Below are positions 17,524-25,325 of a stretch of DNA of 64,000 nucleotides, one piece after another. Source of the stretch: Scopulibacillus darangshiensis (GTDB lineage Bacteria; Bacillota; Bacilli; Bacillales; Sporolactobacillaceae); the NCBI RefSeq assembly GCF_004341035.1, contig NZ_SLXK01000003.1:152451-216450 (forward strand). Direction: 5' to 3'. Each line of letters begins with the position of its first letter. The stretch's first letter is position 1. The translations under genes and the position numbers were made by a program. Under the pieces are notes generated by a model. It saw nothing but the letters and a program-made list of their open reading frames with translations, searched no databases and was not told where the DNA came from.

Positions 17524-18210
17524 ATGCCCGTCGAAAACTATGGTGTTTTAAAAGGGAAAGCGATAAAGTCGAAGCCCGGAAGCGATGACAGCCCCCACTA
17601 TCAGGTTCTTGTTCAGGATGGAACAGAGACACTTTACCGTCTGGCGATTAATATCAAATCACAAGCCCATCCATCCGAAGTGTTATATTTTGTCAGTGAA
17701 GATTTTAACTCGGAAGACATTACAAAATTGCCTAAATTAGAAGAAGGTTTTACACCAATCAGCAAAAATAATCCGGATATTGCCCTTGATTATGTTAAAG
17801 GAAAATTATTTGATGCTAGTAAAATGATTCCCTTGCCCGCAGACGAAAAAGGTCCCGACAATGACTTGAATGATAAAATCCAACATTATATTAAACGGGC
17901 GATCGATGAAAAAGCAGACCTTTATGCCTTTGGGGCAAGATGGGGGCCGGAACAGGATAAGAAAGATAAATATTTCGGTTTTTTGCCCGGAAATGGCATA
18001 CATGACATCCATATGAACCAAGGCAATGAGGGTCAATGGAAAAACGACAACGGGTCATGGCAAGACGGCGGCATTCTCATTTACTTTGATAAAAAAGATC
18101 AATGGATTGGCATTTTCCTAGCCTTTCAATCACAATCCTGGTGCACGGACGAAAATGGAAATGCCACAAAACCCGTGGGAGAATGCGACCACAAGCATGA
18201 TGTAAATTAA
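17524..18210 (+). CDS. YukJ-family protein (DUF2278)
   Basis: About 228 residues. The start VENYGVLKGKAIK and the middle FGARWGPEQDKKDKYFGFLPGNGIHDIHMNQGN (in sections, residues 145-178) are typical of YukJ/DUF2278, as is the end DGGILIYF...WIGIFLAFQSQSW. The family function is unknown; the GIHDIHMNQG segment may form a metal or nucleic-acid site. ATG 17524 is preferred because the family begins at MPVENYG; ATG 17512 lies four codons upstream with AAGGA before it. It stands alone. About 210 bp without a gene separate it from dinB. Confidence 0.85.
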   Translation: MPVENYGVLKGKAIKSKPGSDDSPHYQVLVQDGTETLYRLAINIKSQAHPSEVLYFVSEDFNSEDITKLPKLEEGFTPISKNNPDIALDYVKGKLFDASKMIPLPADEKGPDNDLNDKIQHYIKRAIDEKADLYAFGARWGPEQDKKDKYFGFLPGNGIHDIHMNQGNEGQWKNDNGSWQDGGILIYFDKKDQWIGIFLAFQSQSWCTDENGNATKPVGECDHKHDVN

Positions 18211-18343
18211 ACTCGTAGTAAACAAAAAGGGAATCACAAAGGAGGATAGACATCGGTTGATAAAAGGTCCGTTTTTTAATGGAATGGACATTAATTAAGA
18301 TTTTAGGATTTTATCGGACTGTCATTCCGCTTCTCTTATTTTT

Positions 18344-18823
18344 TTAGTTTAATTCCTTTTCAATAGCTTCTTCAATTTGTTTTGGCGCCGTTTTTGGAGC
18401 GTATCGCGACACAACTTGGCCATCCCGATTCACCAAAAACTTTGTGAAATTCCACTTTACGTTTTTGGATACAATGCCAGGTGCTTGATCAGTTAAATAT
18501 TGAAATAAAGGATGCGCATCACTGCCCCGGACATCGATTTTACTGAACATAGGAAAGGTGACACCATAGTTCAGCTGGCAAAATTGCTCTATGTCTTCAT
18601 TCGAGCCGGGTTCCTGGTTCATAAATTGATTGCTTGGGAAACCCAAGATTTCAAACCCCTGATCATGATAAGTATCATATAGCTTTTGCAAACCCTCATA
18701 TTGGGGTGTGAACCCGCATTTACTGGCTGTATTGACAATGAGCAGGACCTTTCCTTTATAATCAGCTAATGACTTTTCCTCACCTTGGATGGTTGTTGCT
18801 GAAAAACAGTGAACACTCACCAT
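18344..18823 (-). CDS. bsaA: Glutathione peroxidase-like thiol peroxidase
   Basis: 159 residues (B. subtilis BsaA has 160). The active-site cysteine lies in [15 protein letters not shown] (about residue 36), Gln in [12 protein letters not shown] (about 71) and Trp-Asn in [10 protein letters not shown] (about 125), giving the Cys-Gln-Trp-Asn tetrad. Such bacterial enzymes reduce hydroperoxides in the cytosol, usually with thioredoxin or bacillithiol rather than glutathione. ATG 18823 is preceded by GGAGGC. The gene stands alone; I see no Per box. Confidence 0.93.
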   Translation of the reverse strand: MVSVHCFSATTIQGEEKSLADYKGKVLLIVNTASKCGFTPQYEGLQKLYDTYHDQGFEILGFPSNQFMNQEPGSNEDIEQFCQLNYGVTFPMFSKIDVRGSDAHPLFQYLTDQAPGIVSKNVKWNFTKFLVNRDGQVVSRYAPKTAPKQIEEAIEKELN

Positions 18824-18966
18824 GGATCGCCTCCGTTCTTTGCTAGAAACATAGCACCAATTCAGGGTTGTGTCAAAAGTTATCTCGTAATTTAAGTCAA
18901 AATCTTGACAACAATAATGGAGCCGGTTAGAATTATTTAATAATTACAAAGTGCGAACAGAAAAAT

Positions 18967-19119
18967 CTCTTATCCAGAGAGGTGGAGGGACTGGCCCTGT
19001 GAAACCTCAGCAACCGCAGTCAGGTGGACTGCATGGTGCTAATTCCGTCAGAGTATGACTCTGAAAAGATAAGAGGAGGATCTTTCTTAAATGAAGCCTC
19101 TTCTTAGGAAGAGGTTTTT
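18967..19119 (+). promoter_or_regulatory. SAM-I (S-box) riboswitch with terminator platform
   Basis: The aptamer spans 18967-19075. P1 pairs CTCTTATC (18967-18974) with GATAAGAG (19068-19075). The conserved core AGAGAGGTGGAGGGACTGGC, CAGCAACC and GGTGCTAATTCC are all present. The expression platform is a terminator at 19097-19119. AAGAGG at 19071-19076, part of the P1 3' strand, can pair with CCTCTT at 19097-19102, giving a competing antiterminator. SAM binding would therefore stop transcription before the gene at 19146. Confidence 0.95.
19097..19119 (+). terminator. Riboswitch-controlled terminator
   Basis: Stem CCTCTTC / GAAGAGG, loop TTAG, then five T residues; exclusive with the antiterminator described for the riboswitch. 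Confidence 0.88.
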
Positions 19120-19145
19120 CTTTATCCAAAGGAGGATCCAAGCTG

Positions 19146-19478
19146 GTGGAAGATAAGAAAGCAAAAATCAGAGAAACATGGTTGAATGACCGTTTGGACT
19201 TATATTTATACGCCAAGAAAATTGGAGACCAAGATTGGCAAAATGATCTATTGAAACAATTGCATGAAGCGGAAACATCGATAACCAAGGCCATTCAGGC
19301 TGATATGGAATATCATTTGTGGGATGAATTCGACCGGATCAACAAACAGCTGCTGACTATTTATCAACAGTTACAAAAAGAAGAACGTCAATTTGAAATA
19401 GAACAATTAAAAGAGAAAGCATGGCAGTTAAAAAATGCCCGTATTAAAATATCAAAGCAAATTGGGGAACTGGGGTAG
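19146..19478 (+). CDS. Hypothetical helical protein under SAM riboswitch control
   Basis: 110 residues starting at GTG 19146, ten bases after AAAGGAGG. The protein is rich in charged and aromatic helix: residues 1-30 contain WLNDRLDLYLYAKKIGDQDWQ, and residues 60-105 look like a coiled coil (INKQLLTIYQQLQKEERQF). No signal peptide, membrane helix or metal motif is seen. I do not recognise the family. S-box switches normally control methionine, cysteine or SAM genes, so a link to sulfur metabolism is inferred from the leader alone. The secreted YckD-like gene follows 64 bp downstream and may be co-transcribed. Confidence 0.75.
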   Translation: MEDKKAKIRETWLNDRLDLYLYAKKIGDQDWQNDLLKQLHEAETSITKAIQADMEYHLWDEFDRINKQLLTIYQQLQKEERQFEIEQLKEKAWQLKNARIKISKQIGELG

Positions 19479-19542
19479 CCCAAAATATAAATTTAAGTAT
19501 TGGTGAATAATAAAATCATAACTTAAGAAAGGTGTGATTTTA

Positions 19543-19863
19543 TTGGTTAAACTGTTCATAAATGCAACGGCCGCCATCCTTTTGTCGGCGATGATGCTTA
19601 GCGTGGCCCCGGTGCAAGCCAAAGAGACGAATCATCCTGGGAAGTCCCCAACCCAGCTGACAGAACAACAGAAAAAGGAAATATCAGCACTGCATCAGGA
19701 GATGCTGGAGAAACGGAAAGAAATTATCAAGAAATATGTTGAATTTGGTGTGATACCGCAAGAAAAAGGGGACAAAATCATTAAACACTTAGAAAAGCGC
19801 CAGAGCAAAATGGCGCAAAACGGTTTTATCCCTAAATGGCATAAGCATCATCATTGCCGATAG
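19543..19863 (+). CDS. Secreted YckD-like protein (DUF2680)
   Basis: About 106 residues from TTG 19543 with AAAGGTG eight bases upstream. A signal peptide covers residues 1-26 (hydrophobic AAILLSAMMLSVAP, cleavage after VQA). The mature part has the DUF2680 pattern: TEQQKKEISALHQEMLEKRKEII (in sections), KYVEFGVIPQEKGDKII and a C-terminal His-rich tail WHKHHH. The role is unknown; the His tail could bind metal. A strong terminator follows, so it ends the transcript that begins at or before the SAM riboswitch gene. Confidence 0.85.
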   Translation: MVKLFINATAAILLSAMMLSVAPVQAKETNHPGKSPTQLTEQQKKEISALHQEMLEKRKEIIKKYVEFGVIPQEKGDKIIKHLEKRQSKMAQNGFIPKWHKHHHCR

Positions 19864-19868
19864 ATAGA

Positions 19869-19909
19869 GGGCCAGGACTGGGACTATATACCCAGTCCTG
19901 GCCCCTTTT
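19869..19909 (+). terminator. Strong terminator after the YckD-like gene
   Basis: A 14-bp perfect stem, GGGCCAGGACTGGG / CCCAGTCCTGGCCC, loop of eight bases, then CTTTT. Confidence 0.9.
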
Positions 19910-19985
19910 AAAGGAAATAGATGGAATGATGGCGAATACATATATTGAAGGATGCAGTTTCAGGTTTATAAAAGGGGGAAAAGTT

Positions 19986-21680
19986 TTGAAGACATTTTAT
20001 ACCGAAAAATTAGACTTCCGGAATTCAGAAGTCATTGAGAAAGAATTTAAGATTTTGTTGGATGCGAAAATTGACTCAGCTGAAGAGCTGGAGAACTGGC
20101 TTCGGCAGCAATCAAAGCTGTATGATGCCCTGCAGGAAGGATTGAACGGCCATTATATTCAATTTCAATGCCAAAGTGACAGCGAAAATGCTAAGGCGGC
20201 TTACGAGCATGACCAGCAGAGTATTCAGCCGTTATTTAAGAAGTATAAAGCATTATTGGATGAAAAATTTTATCAATCACCATACAGGCTAGAGCTTGAT
20301 CAGAGCTATTATGGCCTGTTAAATCAGCGAATAAAAAATGCCATGGATCTTTTCAGACAGGAGAACATTGCGCTTGAAATTAAGGAGGACCGGCTGAGTA
20401 CGAATTATTTTGAGCATACCGGAAGTTTGACCGTTGAATGGGAAGGGAAAGAAAAGCCGCTGAGTCAGATTTATCCCTATCTCCAAGATAGCGATCGTTC
20501 TATTCGCCAAAAGGCGATGACAGCGATTTTTGAAAAAATGGAAACGAAATCTGATCAGCTGCAGACCATTTTAAGTGAACTGATTCAAATCCGGCAGAAG
20601 AAGGCCGAAAACGCGGGGTTAGCCAATTTTAGAGATTATATGTTCAAGAAATATGAAAGATTTGATTACACACCGGAAGATTGCAAGGAATTGGCAGAAT
20701 CCGTACGTAAATATGTTGTTCCCTTAAAAGAAGAGATTGAAAGAAAGCAGAAAGAGCGGCTGAATGTTGATACATATCGGCCATGGGACATGAGAGGCGT
20801 CCCCGCTGACAAAAAACCATTAAAACCTTTTGAAAACGTCGATAGGCTAATAACGGGTGTGGCAGCCATTTTTGGGAACCTGGATCCCCGGTTTGCAGGC
20901 CTTCTTGGGGCTATGAATGACAAAGGGATGTTGGATTTGGAAAGCCGAAAAGGAAAAGCGCCTGGCGGATTTTGTGAGTCACTCCCACTGTCAGGCCACT
21001 CTTTTATTTTTATGAATGCCGCGGGCACACAATATGATGTGGCAACTCTGCTTCATGAAATGGGCCACTGTATCCATGATTATTTGAAAAAGGATATCAT
21101 ACCAAGTCAGTATAAGGACATTCCTATGGAATCAGCAGAACTCGCCAGTATGTCAATGGAATTAATGACAATGGATCGCTGGGATGAGTTTTACAGTAAC
21201 CCGGAAGAATTGATCCAAGCCAAGAAGGATCAACTTGAAGACATTATCCGCTTCTTGCCTCATGGTGTGATCATTGATCAGTTCCAGCATTGGCTTTATG
21301 AACATCCGGAACATACCGCAACAGAGAGAAGCCAGAAGTATAAAGAGTTAACCGAACGCTTTGATTCAAGTTTTACCGATTGGTCGGGCTATGAGGATTG
21401 GATGGCAAATCACTGGCAGGCTGTTCTGCACATTTTTGAAGTGCCTTTTTATTATATTGAATACGTAATAGCTCAGCTCGGTGCCGTTCAGATGTATAAA
21501 CAATACAAGGAAAATCCTGAACAAGCCGTTGAAAACTACAAAAAGGCTTTGAGTCTCGGAAGCACAAAATCATTGACTGAAGTCTATGAGGCAGCAGGGA
21601 TCCGCTTTGACTTTTCGGGAGATACAATAAAGGAATTAATGGCTTTTGTGGCACAAGAGCTGGATGAACTGGAAAACTAG
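19986..21680 (+). CDS. M3-family oligoendopeptidase (PepF-like)
   Basis: 564 residues from TTG 19986, with GGGGGAAAA just upstream. Starting here gives MKTFYTEKLDF, the usual start of this subfamily; a longer frame reaching back to 19854 runs through the preceding terminator and is unlikely. The zinc motif HEMGHCIH (about residues 357-364) and a downstream Glu in IPMESAELASM complete the thermolysin-like site. It is a cytosolic metallopeptidase that trims short peptides. dinB-like gene 21699 follows 18 bp later, so the two are probably one transcript. Confidence 0.92.
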   Translation: MKTFYTEKLDFRNSEVIEKEFKILLDAKIDSAEELENWLRQQSKLYDALQEGLNGHYIQFQCQSDSENAKAAYEHDQQSIQPLFKKYKALLDEKFYQSPYRLELDQSYYGLLNQRIKNAMDLFRQENIALEIKEDRLSTNYFEHTGSLTVEWEGKEKPLSQIYPYLQDSDRSIRQKAMTAIFEKMETKSDQLQTILSELIQIRQKKAENAGLANFRDYMFKKYERFDYTPEDCKELAESVRKYVVPLKEEIERKQKERLNVDTYRPWDMRGVPADKKPLKPFENVDRLITGVAAIFGNLDPRFAGLLGAMNDKGMLDLESRKGKAPGGFCESLPLSGHSFIFMNAAGTQYDVATLLHEMGHCIHDYLKKDIIPSQYKDIPMESAELASMSMELMTMDRWDEFYSNPEELIQAKKDQLEDIIRFLPHGVIIDQFQHWLYEHPEHTATERSQKYKELTERFDSSFTDWSGYEDWMANHWQAVLHIFEVPFYYIEYVIAQLGAVQMYKQYKENPEQAVENYKKALSLGSTKSLTEVYEAAGIRFDFSGDTIKELMAFVAQELDELEN

Positions 21681-21698
21681 ATAATGGGGGCGGGGTAT

Positions 21699-22256
21699 AT
21701 GGAAGATACAAAATTACTTATGATAACCGCGAGGGATGGCTTCAGTCCGCAAGTCGGCAGGTTGGTATCAATGATGAATTATGCCAGGTTTACAACCTTG
21801 CAAATGGTGGAAGGGCTAAGTGTTGAAGAGCTCGATTTCTTGCTTGATGATGCGGGGAACACAATCGGGATGCTGCTTGCGCATATGGCTGCGGTTGAAA
21901 GAGCTTATCAGATCTTGACCTTCGAGAAACGGGATCTAAATGACGATGATGAAAAGGAAATTGGATTGCCTCTGTTTTTAGGTCAAAAGGCAAGAGAAGA
22001 GATTAAAGGAAAAGAGCTGGATTATTATTTGCAAAAATTGGAGGCTGTCAGGGAAAAGACTTTGGCAGGTTTCAAAGAACGTGACGATGACTGGCTTGAA
22101 GAAATGACCCCGTTCTGGGAAGATCTCCCCGCCAACAACTATTTCAAATGGTTCCATGTCTTTGAAGATGAGATTAATCATCGGGGCCAAATAAGATGGA
22201 TATGCAAAAGGCTGCCTAATTTAGAAGGAAAAGTCTCCGCGGAAGTATCGGAATAA
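21699..22256 (+). CDS. DinB-like (DUF664-type) metal-dependent protein
   Basis: 185 residues from ATG 21699, preceded by GGGGGCGGGG. The four-helix bundle shows SMMNYARFTTLQMVEGLS near the start, HMAAVERAYQ (His about 58) and DEINHRGQIRWI (His about 160), matching the DinB/YfiT metal site. It lies directly behind the M3 peptidase gene. Substrate and reaction are unknown. It is only distantly similar to the DinB protein at 16830. Confidence 0.8.
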   Translation: MEDTKLLMITARDGFSPQVGRLVSMMNYARFTTLQMVEGLSVEELDFLLDDAGNTIGMLLAHMAAVERAYQILTFEKRDLNDDDEKEIGLPLFLGQKAREEIKGKELDYYLQKLEAVREKTLAGFKERDDDWLEEMTPFWEDLPANNYFKWFHVFEDEINHRGQIRWICKRLPNLEGKVSAEVSE

Positions 22257-22354
22257 AAAAGGAAGAGGATCATCAAATGAAGAATGGTAGAAGGCACTCG
22301 TGTTTGGTGTCTTCTTTTAGTTAACAATAAAAAGATTATGTAAAGTGGATAAGC

Positions 22355-22525
22355 ATGTGGCATAATTGGGAAAAGCCTTGGCAAGAGAGTTTCCGTCAAG
22401 CGTGGTTATCGTATTGCAGCGGCTCAGTTCCTATCGGGGCAGTTATTGTTAACGGTAAAGGGGAGGAGATGATATTTTGGAGAAAAACAATAACTTTCCG
22501 CGTAATTCCTAGTGAGTGCGTATAA
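22355..22525 (+). pseudogene. N-terminal remnant of a TadA-like nucleoside deaminase
   Basis: ATG 22355 opens a 56-codon frame. Its middle, CSGSVPIGAVIVNGKGE (about residues 21-37), matches the start of the cytidine/tRNA-adenosine deaminase fold, where the pattern is (W)EAY..GSVPIGAVIV. The zinc-binding HAE and PCxxC motifs are missing, and the reading departs from the family after GKGEEM. The stop at 22523 is followed by spoVB sequence. The gene was probably truncated by a deletion. Confidence 0.6.
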
Positions 22526-22616
22526 ATCCCCAGACGAATTCAATAAAGAATTTAATTTTGATTAATGATTGGATTGCAGACGGCATATATATGACCTATG
22601 GACAAGGATAGGTGAT

Positions 22617-24149
22617 ATGATGCCAAAGCAATCCCTTTTAAAAGGAACACTGATTTTAACAATATCGTCGCTGTTTATAAAAATCATAGGATTTGTGAAT
22701 GGTATCGTCATGTCGAGGACGCTTGGCTCTGAAGGCATTGGCCTAATTATGATGGCGATGCCTGGCATCGGCTTAATTTTAACTTTAACAACATTAGGTC
22801 TGCCGGTTGCGATTTCCAAGGTCGTAGCGGAATTGGACTCAAAAAATGATCACCGCGGTATTGTGAAAACGATGACGATTTCACTGACGCTTACGACGGC
22901 GTTAAGTGTCTTGTTATCGATCGCCGCATTTTTCGGATCAAAAATCTATGCTTCTTACTTTCTCACGGACCAACGGGCTTATTATGCTCTGATCGCTTTC
23001 ATTCCCATGATCCCGATTATCGGTATTGCTGCCGTAATTAAGGGGTATTTTCGCGGCAAACAGAACATGACACCGATCGCTGTGTCCGATGTTGTGGAAC
23101 AGATCATTCATGCGGCACTGCTTTACACTGTGATGATGCATTTAATGCCTTACGGGGTTAAAATAGCCGCTGTCGGCGCGATTTTGTGCAGCATTACAGG
23201 TGAAGCTGTATCACTGTTATATCTATTATTCCGTATTAATAGGGAGAAAATAAAAAAGCAGGAAAGGAAGAAGCCATTTTCCCAATCCAACGAAAAAGGA
23301 AAGGGTATTTTTCTGGATTTATTAAGGACAGGCATTCCGACAACGACGAACGAGTTTATCCACTCTGTGATAAATATCTTTGAGCCAGTCATAATTACCC
23401 AAAGCCTGGCAGTATCAGGGGTTGCAAGTAGTGTGGCAACCAAACAATACGGTGAGTTGTTGGGGTATGCGTTTCCGCTGTTATTCCTGCCTACTTTTAT
23501 TCTTCATTCGCTTTCAATATCGCTGGTTCCGTCTGTAAGTGAAGCGAATGCAAAGAACAATACGGCCGTTATTCACCGCCAAATCAATCAAGCTTTGCGG
23601 CTTGCCTTAATTGTCGGGGTACCGTGGACCATTATCGCCTACTTGTTTGCGACCAACCTGACAACTGTCATTTATCATTCGCCTGAGGCGGGTGTTTACT
23701 TGAAAATAATGGCGCCGTTTTTCCTATTGCATTATTTCCAAATCCCCTTGGAATCGATCCTTATCGGGCTAGGGAAGGCCAATATTGCCCTTATCAATGA
23801 TGTTTTGCCGACCATTGTGTCGCTTGCCTCAATCTATTGGCTCGCATCAAATCCGGAACTAGGAATAAAAGGTGTTGCCCTGGCCTTTAGCGCCAGCGTC
23901 ATACTCGGGACAGCTTTGAACTTTCTAACCGTCTCTAAGCTGGTTGGTTTTAATCTCTATATCTCTGATTTGGTTAAAGTGATTTTGGCAGGGATTGTTA
24001 TGGGCTTCGGAGCCATAACATCTTACCAATATTTCGGCGGTCAATACAGCAGTCCGTATCTGCCTTTAATTCTGACGTTGTCAATTTCATTAATGATCTA
24101 TCTTCTTCTTTTGTACAGTTTTAGGGTTCTTAATTTTAAGAGAGTCTAG
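22617..24149 (+). CDS. spoVB: SpoVB-like polysaccharide flippase (MATE/MVF superfamily)
   Basis: 510 residues with about 14 helices from ATG 22617, after GGATAGGTG. The N-terminus SLLKGTLILTISSLFIKIIGFV (in sections), the Arg in VMSRTLGSEGIGL and the IKGYFRGKQNM loop are typical of SpoVB/YtgP. SpoVB is needed for spore cortex synthesis and is proposed to flip lipid-linked peptidoglycan precursors. B. subtilis has several paralogues, so a related flippase is possible. Its stop codon overlaps that of the convergent gene, both using the CTAG at 24146-24149. Confidence 0.85.
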   Translation: MMPKQSLLKGTLILTISSLFIKIIGFVNGIVMSRTLGSEGIGLIMMAMPGIGLILTLTTLGLPVAISKVVAELDSKNDHRGIVKTMTISLTLTTALSVLLSIAAFFGSKIYASYFLTDQRAYYALIAFIPMIPIIGIAAVIKGYFRGKQNMTPIAVSDVVEQIIHAALLYTVMMHLMPYGVKIAAVGAILCSITGEAVSLLYLLFRINREKIKKQERKKPFSQSNEKGKGIFLDLLRTGIPTTTNEFIHSVINIFEPVIITQSLAVSGVASSVATKQYGELLGYAFPLLFLPTFILHSLSISLVPSVSEANAKNNTAVIHRQINQALRLALIVGVPWTIIAYLFATNLTTVIYHSPEAGVYLKIMAPFFLLHYFQIPLESILIGLGKANIALINDVLPTIVSLASIYWLASNPELGIKGVALAFSASVILGTALNFLTVSKLVGFNLYISDLVKVILAGIVMGFGAITSYQYFGGQYSSPYLPLILTLSISLMIYLLLLYSFRVLNFKRV

Positions 24150-24328
24150 CTAGAAGCCTCCCGCAATTTCCGCCTTAGTTCCTTTAATTCGCTTTCAATA
24201 TTATCAAGAACTTTTTCAGTCGGTTTGGCGTTGCCGCCGACTGATTGGAGTTTTTCAATATCACTTTGCACACGTACATAATCAGCCTTTAAGTCCGTGA
24301 TCCGCTGTTCGATTTCTTCTCTTTTCAT
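24146..24328 (-). CDS. Small coiled-coil protein (SE1832-like)
   Basis: 60 residues from ATG 24328, preceded by GAGGTGATAG on the minus strand. The sequence is a charged helical pair with a central turn: REEIEQRITDLKADYVRVQ, EKLQSVGGN and ELKELRRKLRE. This fits the small SE1832 family of Bacillales, role unknown. A longer frame to 24382 lacks a ribosome site. The 3' end overlaps spoVB by four bases, tail to tail. Confidence 0.7.
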   Translation of the reverse strand: MKREEIEQRITDLKADYVRVQSDIEKLQSVGGNAKPTEKVLDNIESELKELRRKLREASS

Positions 24329-24466
24329 AGCTATCACCTCAGGAATTGTATTTTCTTCTATTTTAGCGAAAATGGGCGTCATACCCCAATGATATGCTGA
24401 TCCCCATTACTTTCCTCCCCAATCTGCATATGTAAATCCAGGCATGTTGAATTTTAAAGAACATTG

Positions 24467-24495
24467 TTGACAAAATCTTTGGATGATTTAATAAT
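24467..24495 (+). promoter_or_regulatory. Sigma-A promoter of the dimethylargininase operon
   Basis: Perfect TTGACA (24467-24472), 17-bp spacer, AATAAT (24490-24495). Confidence 0.65.
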
Positions 24496-24522
24496 ATAAG
24501 TATGTTCTAATAATGAAAATCG

Positions 24523-24539
24523 TTTCCGTATAACGGAAA
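24523..24539. promoter_or_regulatory. Inverted repeat, candidate operator or leader hairpin
   Basis: TTTCCGTATAACGGAAA has perfect 7-bp arms around ATA. It lies between the promoter and the ribosome site AAAGGAGA of the operon, a fitting place for a repressor site. Confidence 0.6.
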
Positions 24540-24557
24540 AACAAAGGAGATGACTAA

Positions 24558-25325
24558 ATGTTTACACACGTTATTGTAAAAAAGTTGGGAAAAAGCTTTG
24601 TCAATGGATTAACCACTGCTAATTTAGGAAAGCCGGATTATGATAAAGCAGTTAAACAGCATGCAGCGTATGTCAATGCACTCAAAACATGCGGGGTAGA
24701 AGTGGTGGAGCTGGAAGCCGATGAGTGTTATCCTGATTCAACATTTGTTGAGGATACAGCTATCGTCACAGAAAAATGCGCCATTATTACAAATCCCGGG
24801 GCCGAAAGCAGGAACGGTGAAATTAAAAACATGGAAGGTGTATTAGAAACATTTTATGAAGAGCTTGAACATATCCAAGGCTCTGGAACACTAGATGGAG
24901 GCGATGTGCTTCAAGTAAATGATCATTTTTATATTGGGCTTTCCGATCGAACGAACAAGGACGGCGCATTACAGCTCAAGAACATTTTGGAGAAATACGG
25001 CTATAAAGCAGACATTGTTCCGCTGAAGGCATTTTTCCATTTGAAAACAGGTATTGCTTACTTAGATAATCAGAATTTGGTTGTTGCTGGTGAATTTGTC
25101 GACCATGAATTATTTAAAGGCTTTGAGAAAATAGTTGTCGATGATGATGAGGAATACGCTGCGAACTGCATTTATGTTAATGGCAACGTCATTATTCCAA
25201 AAGGCTTTGAAAAAGCAAAGGAAAAAATGATTGCTAAAGGCTACCCAGTGATTGAACTGGAAATGTCTGAATTTCAAAAGGTGGATGGCGGTTTGAGCTG
25301 TCTTTCCTTGCGGATGAAAAGATGA
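24558..25325 (+). CDS. N(G),N(G)-dimethylarginine dimethylaminohydrolase
   Basis: 255 residues, the normal size for DDAH. The enzyme turns asymmetric dimethylarginine (or monomethylarginine) into citrulline and dimethylamine. Family motifs are all present: YPDSTFVEDTAIV (about 58-70), GTLDGGDVL (about 113-121), HLKTG with the catalytic His (about 167) and the catalytic Cys in GGLSCLSLR near the C-terminus. ATG 24558 follows AAAGGAGA. The stop overlaps the start of the permease gene by four bases, so the two are translationally coupled. An arginine deiminase-like or other amidinotransferase role is possible but the motifs favour DDAH. Confidence 0.88.
   Translation: MFTHVIVKKLGKSFVNGLTTANLGKPDYDKAVKQHAAYVNALKTCGVEVVELEADECYPDSTFVEDTAIVTEKCAIITNPGAESRNGEIKNMEGVLETFYEELEHIQGSGTLDGGDVLQVNDHFYIGLSDRTNKDGALQLKNILEKYGYKADIVPLKAFFHLKTGIAYLDNQNLVVAGEFVDHELFKGFEKIVVDDDEEYAANCIYVNGNVIIPKGFEKAKEKMIAKGYPVIELEMSEFQKVDGGLSCLSLRMKR

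Noticed and set aside
19854..19985. Longer N-terminus for the M3 peptidase
   Set aside because: It would have to be translated through the strong terminator at 19869-19909, and family members start at the TTG at 19986.
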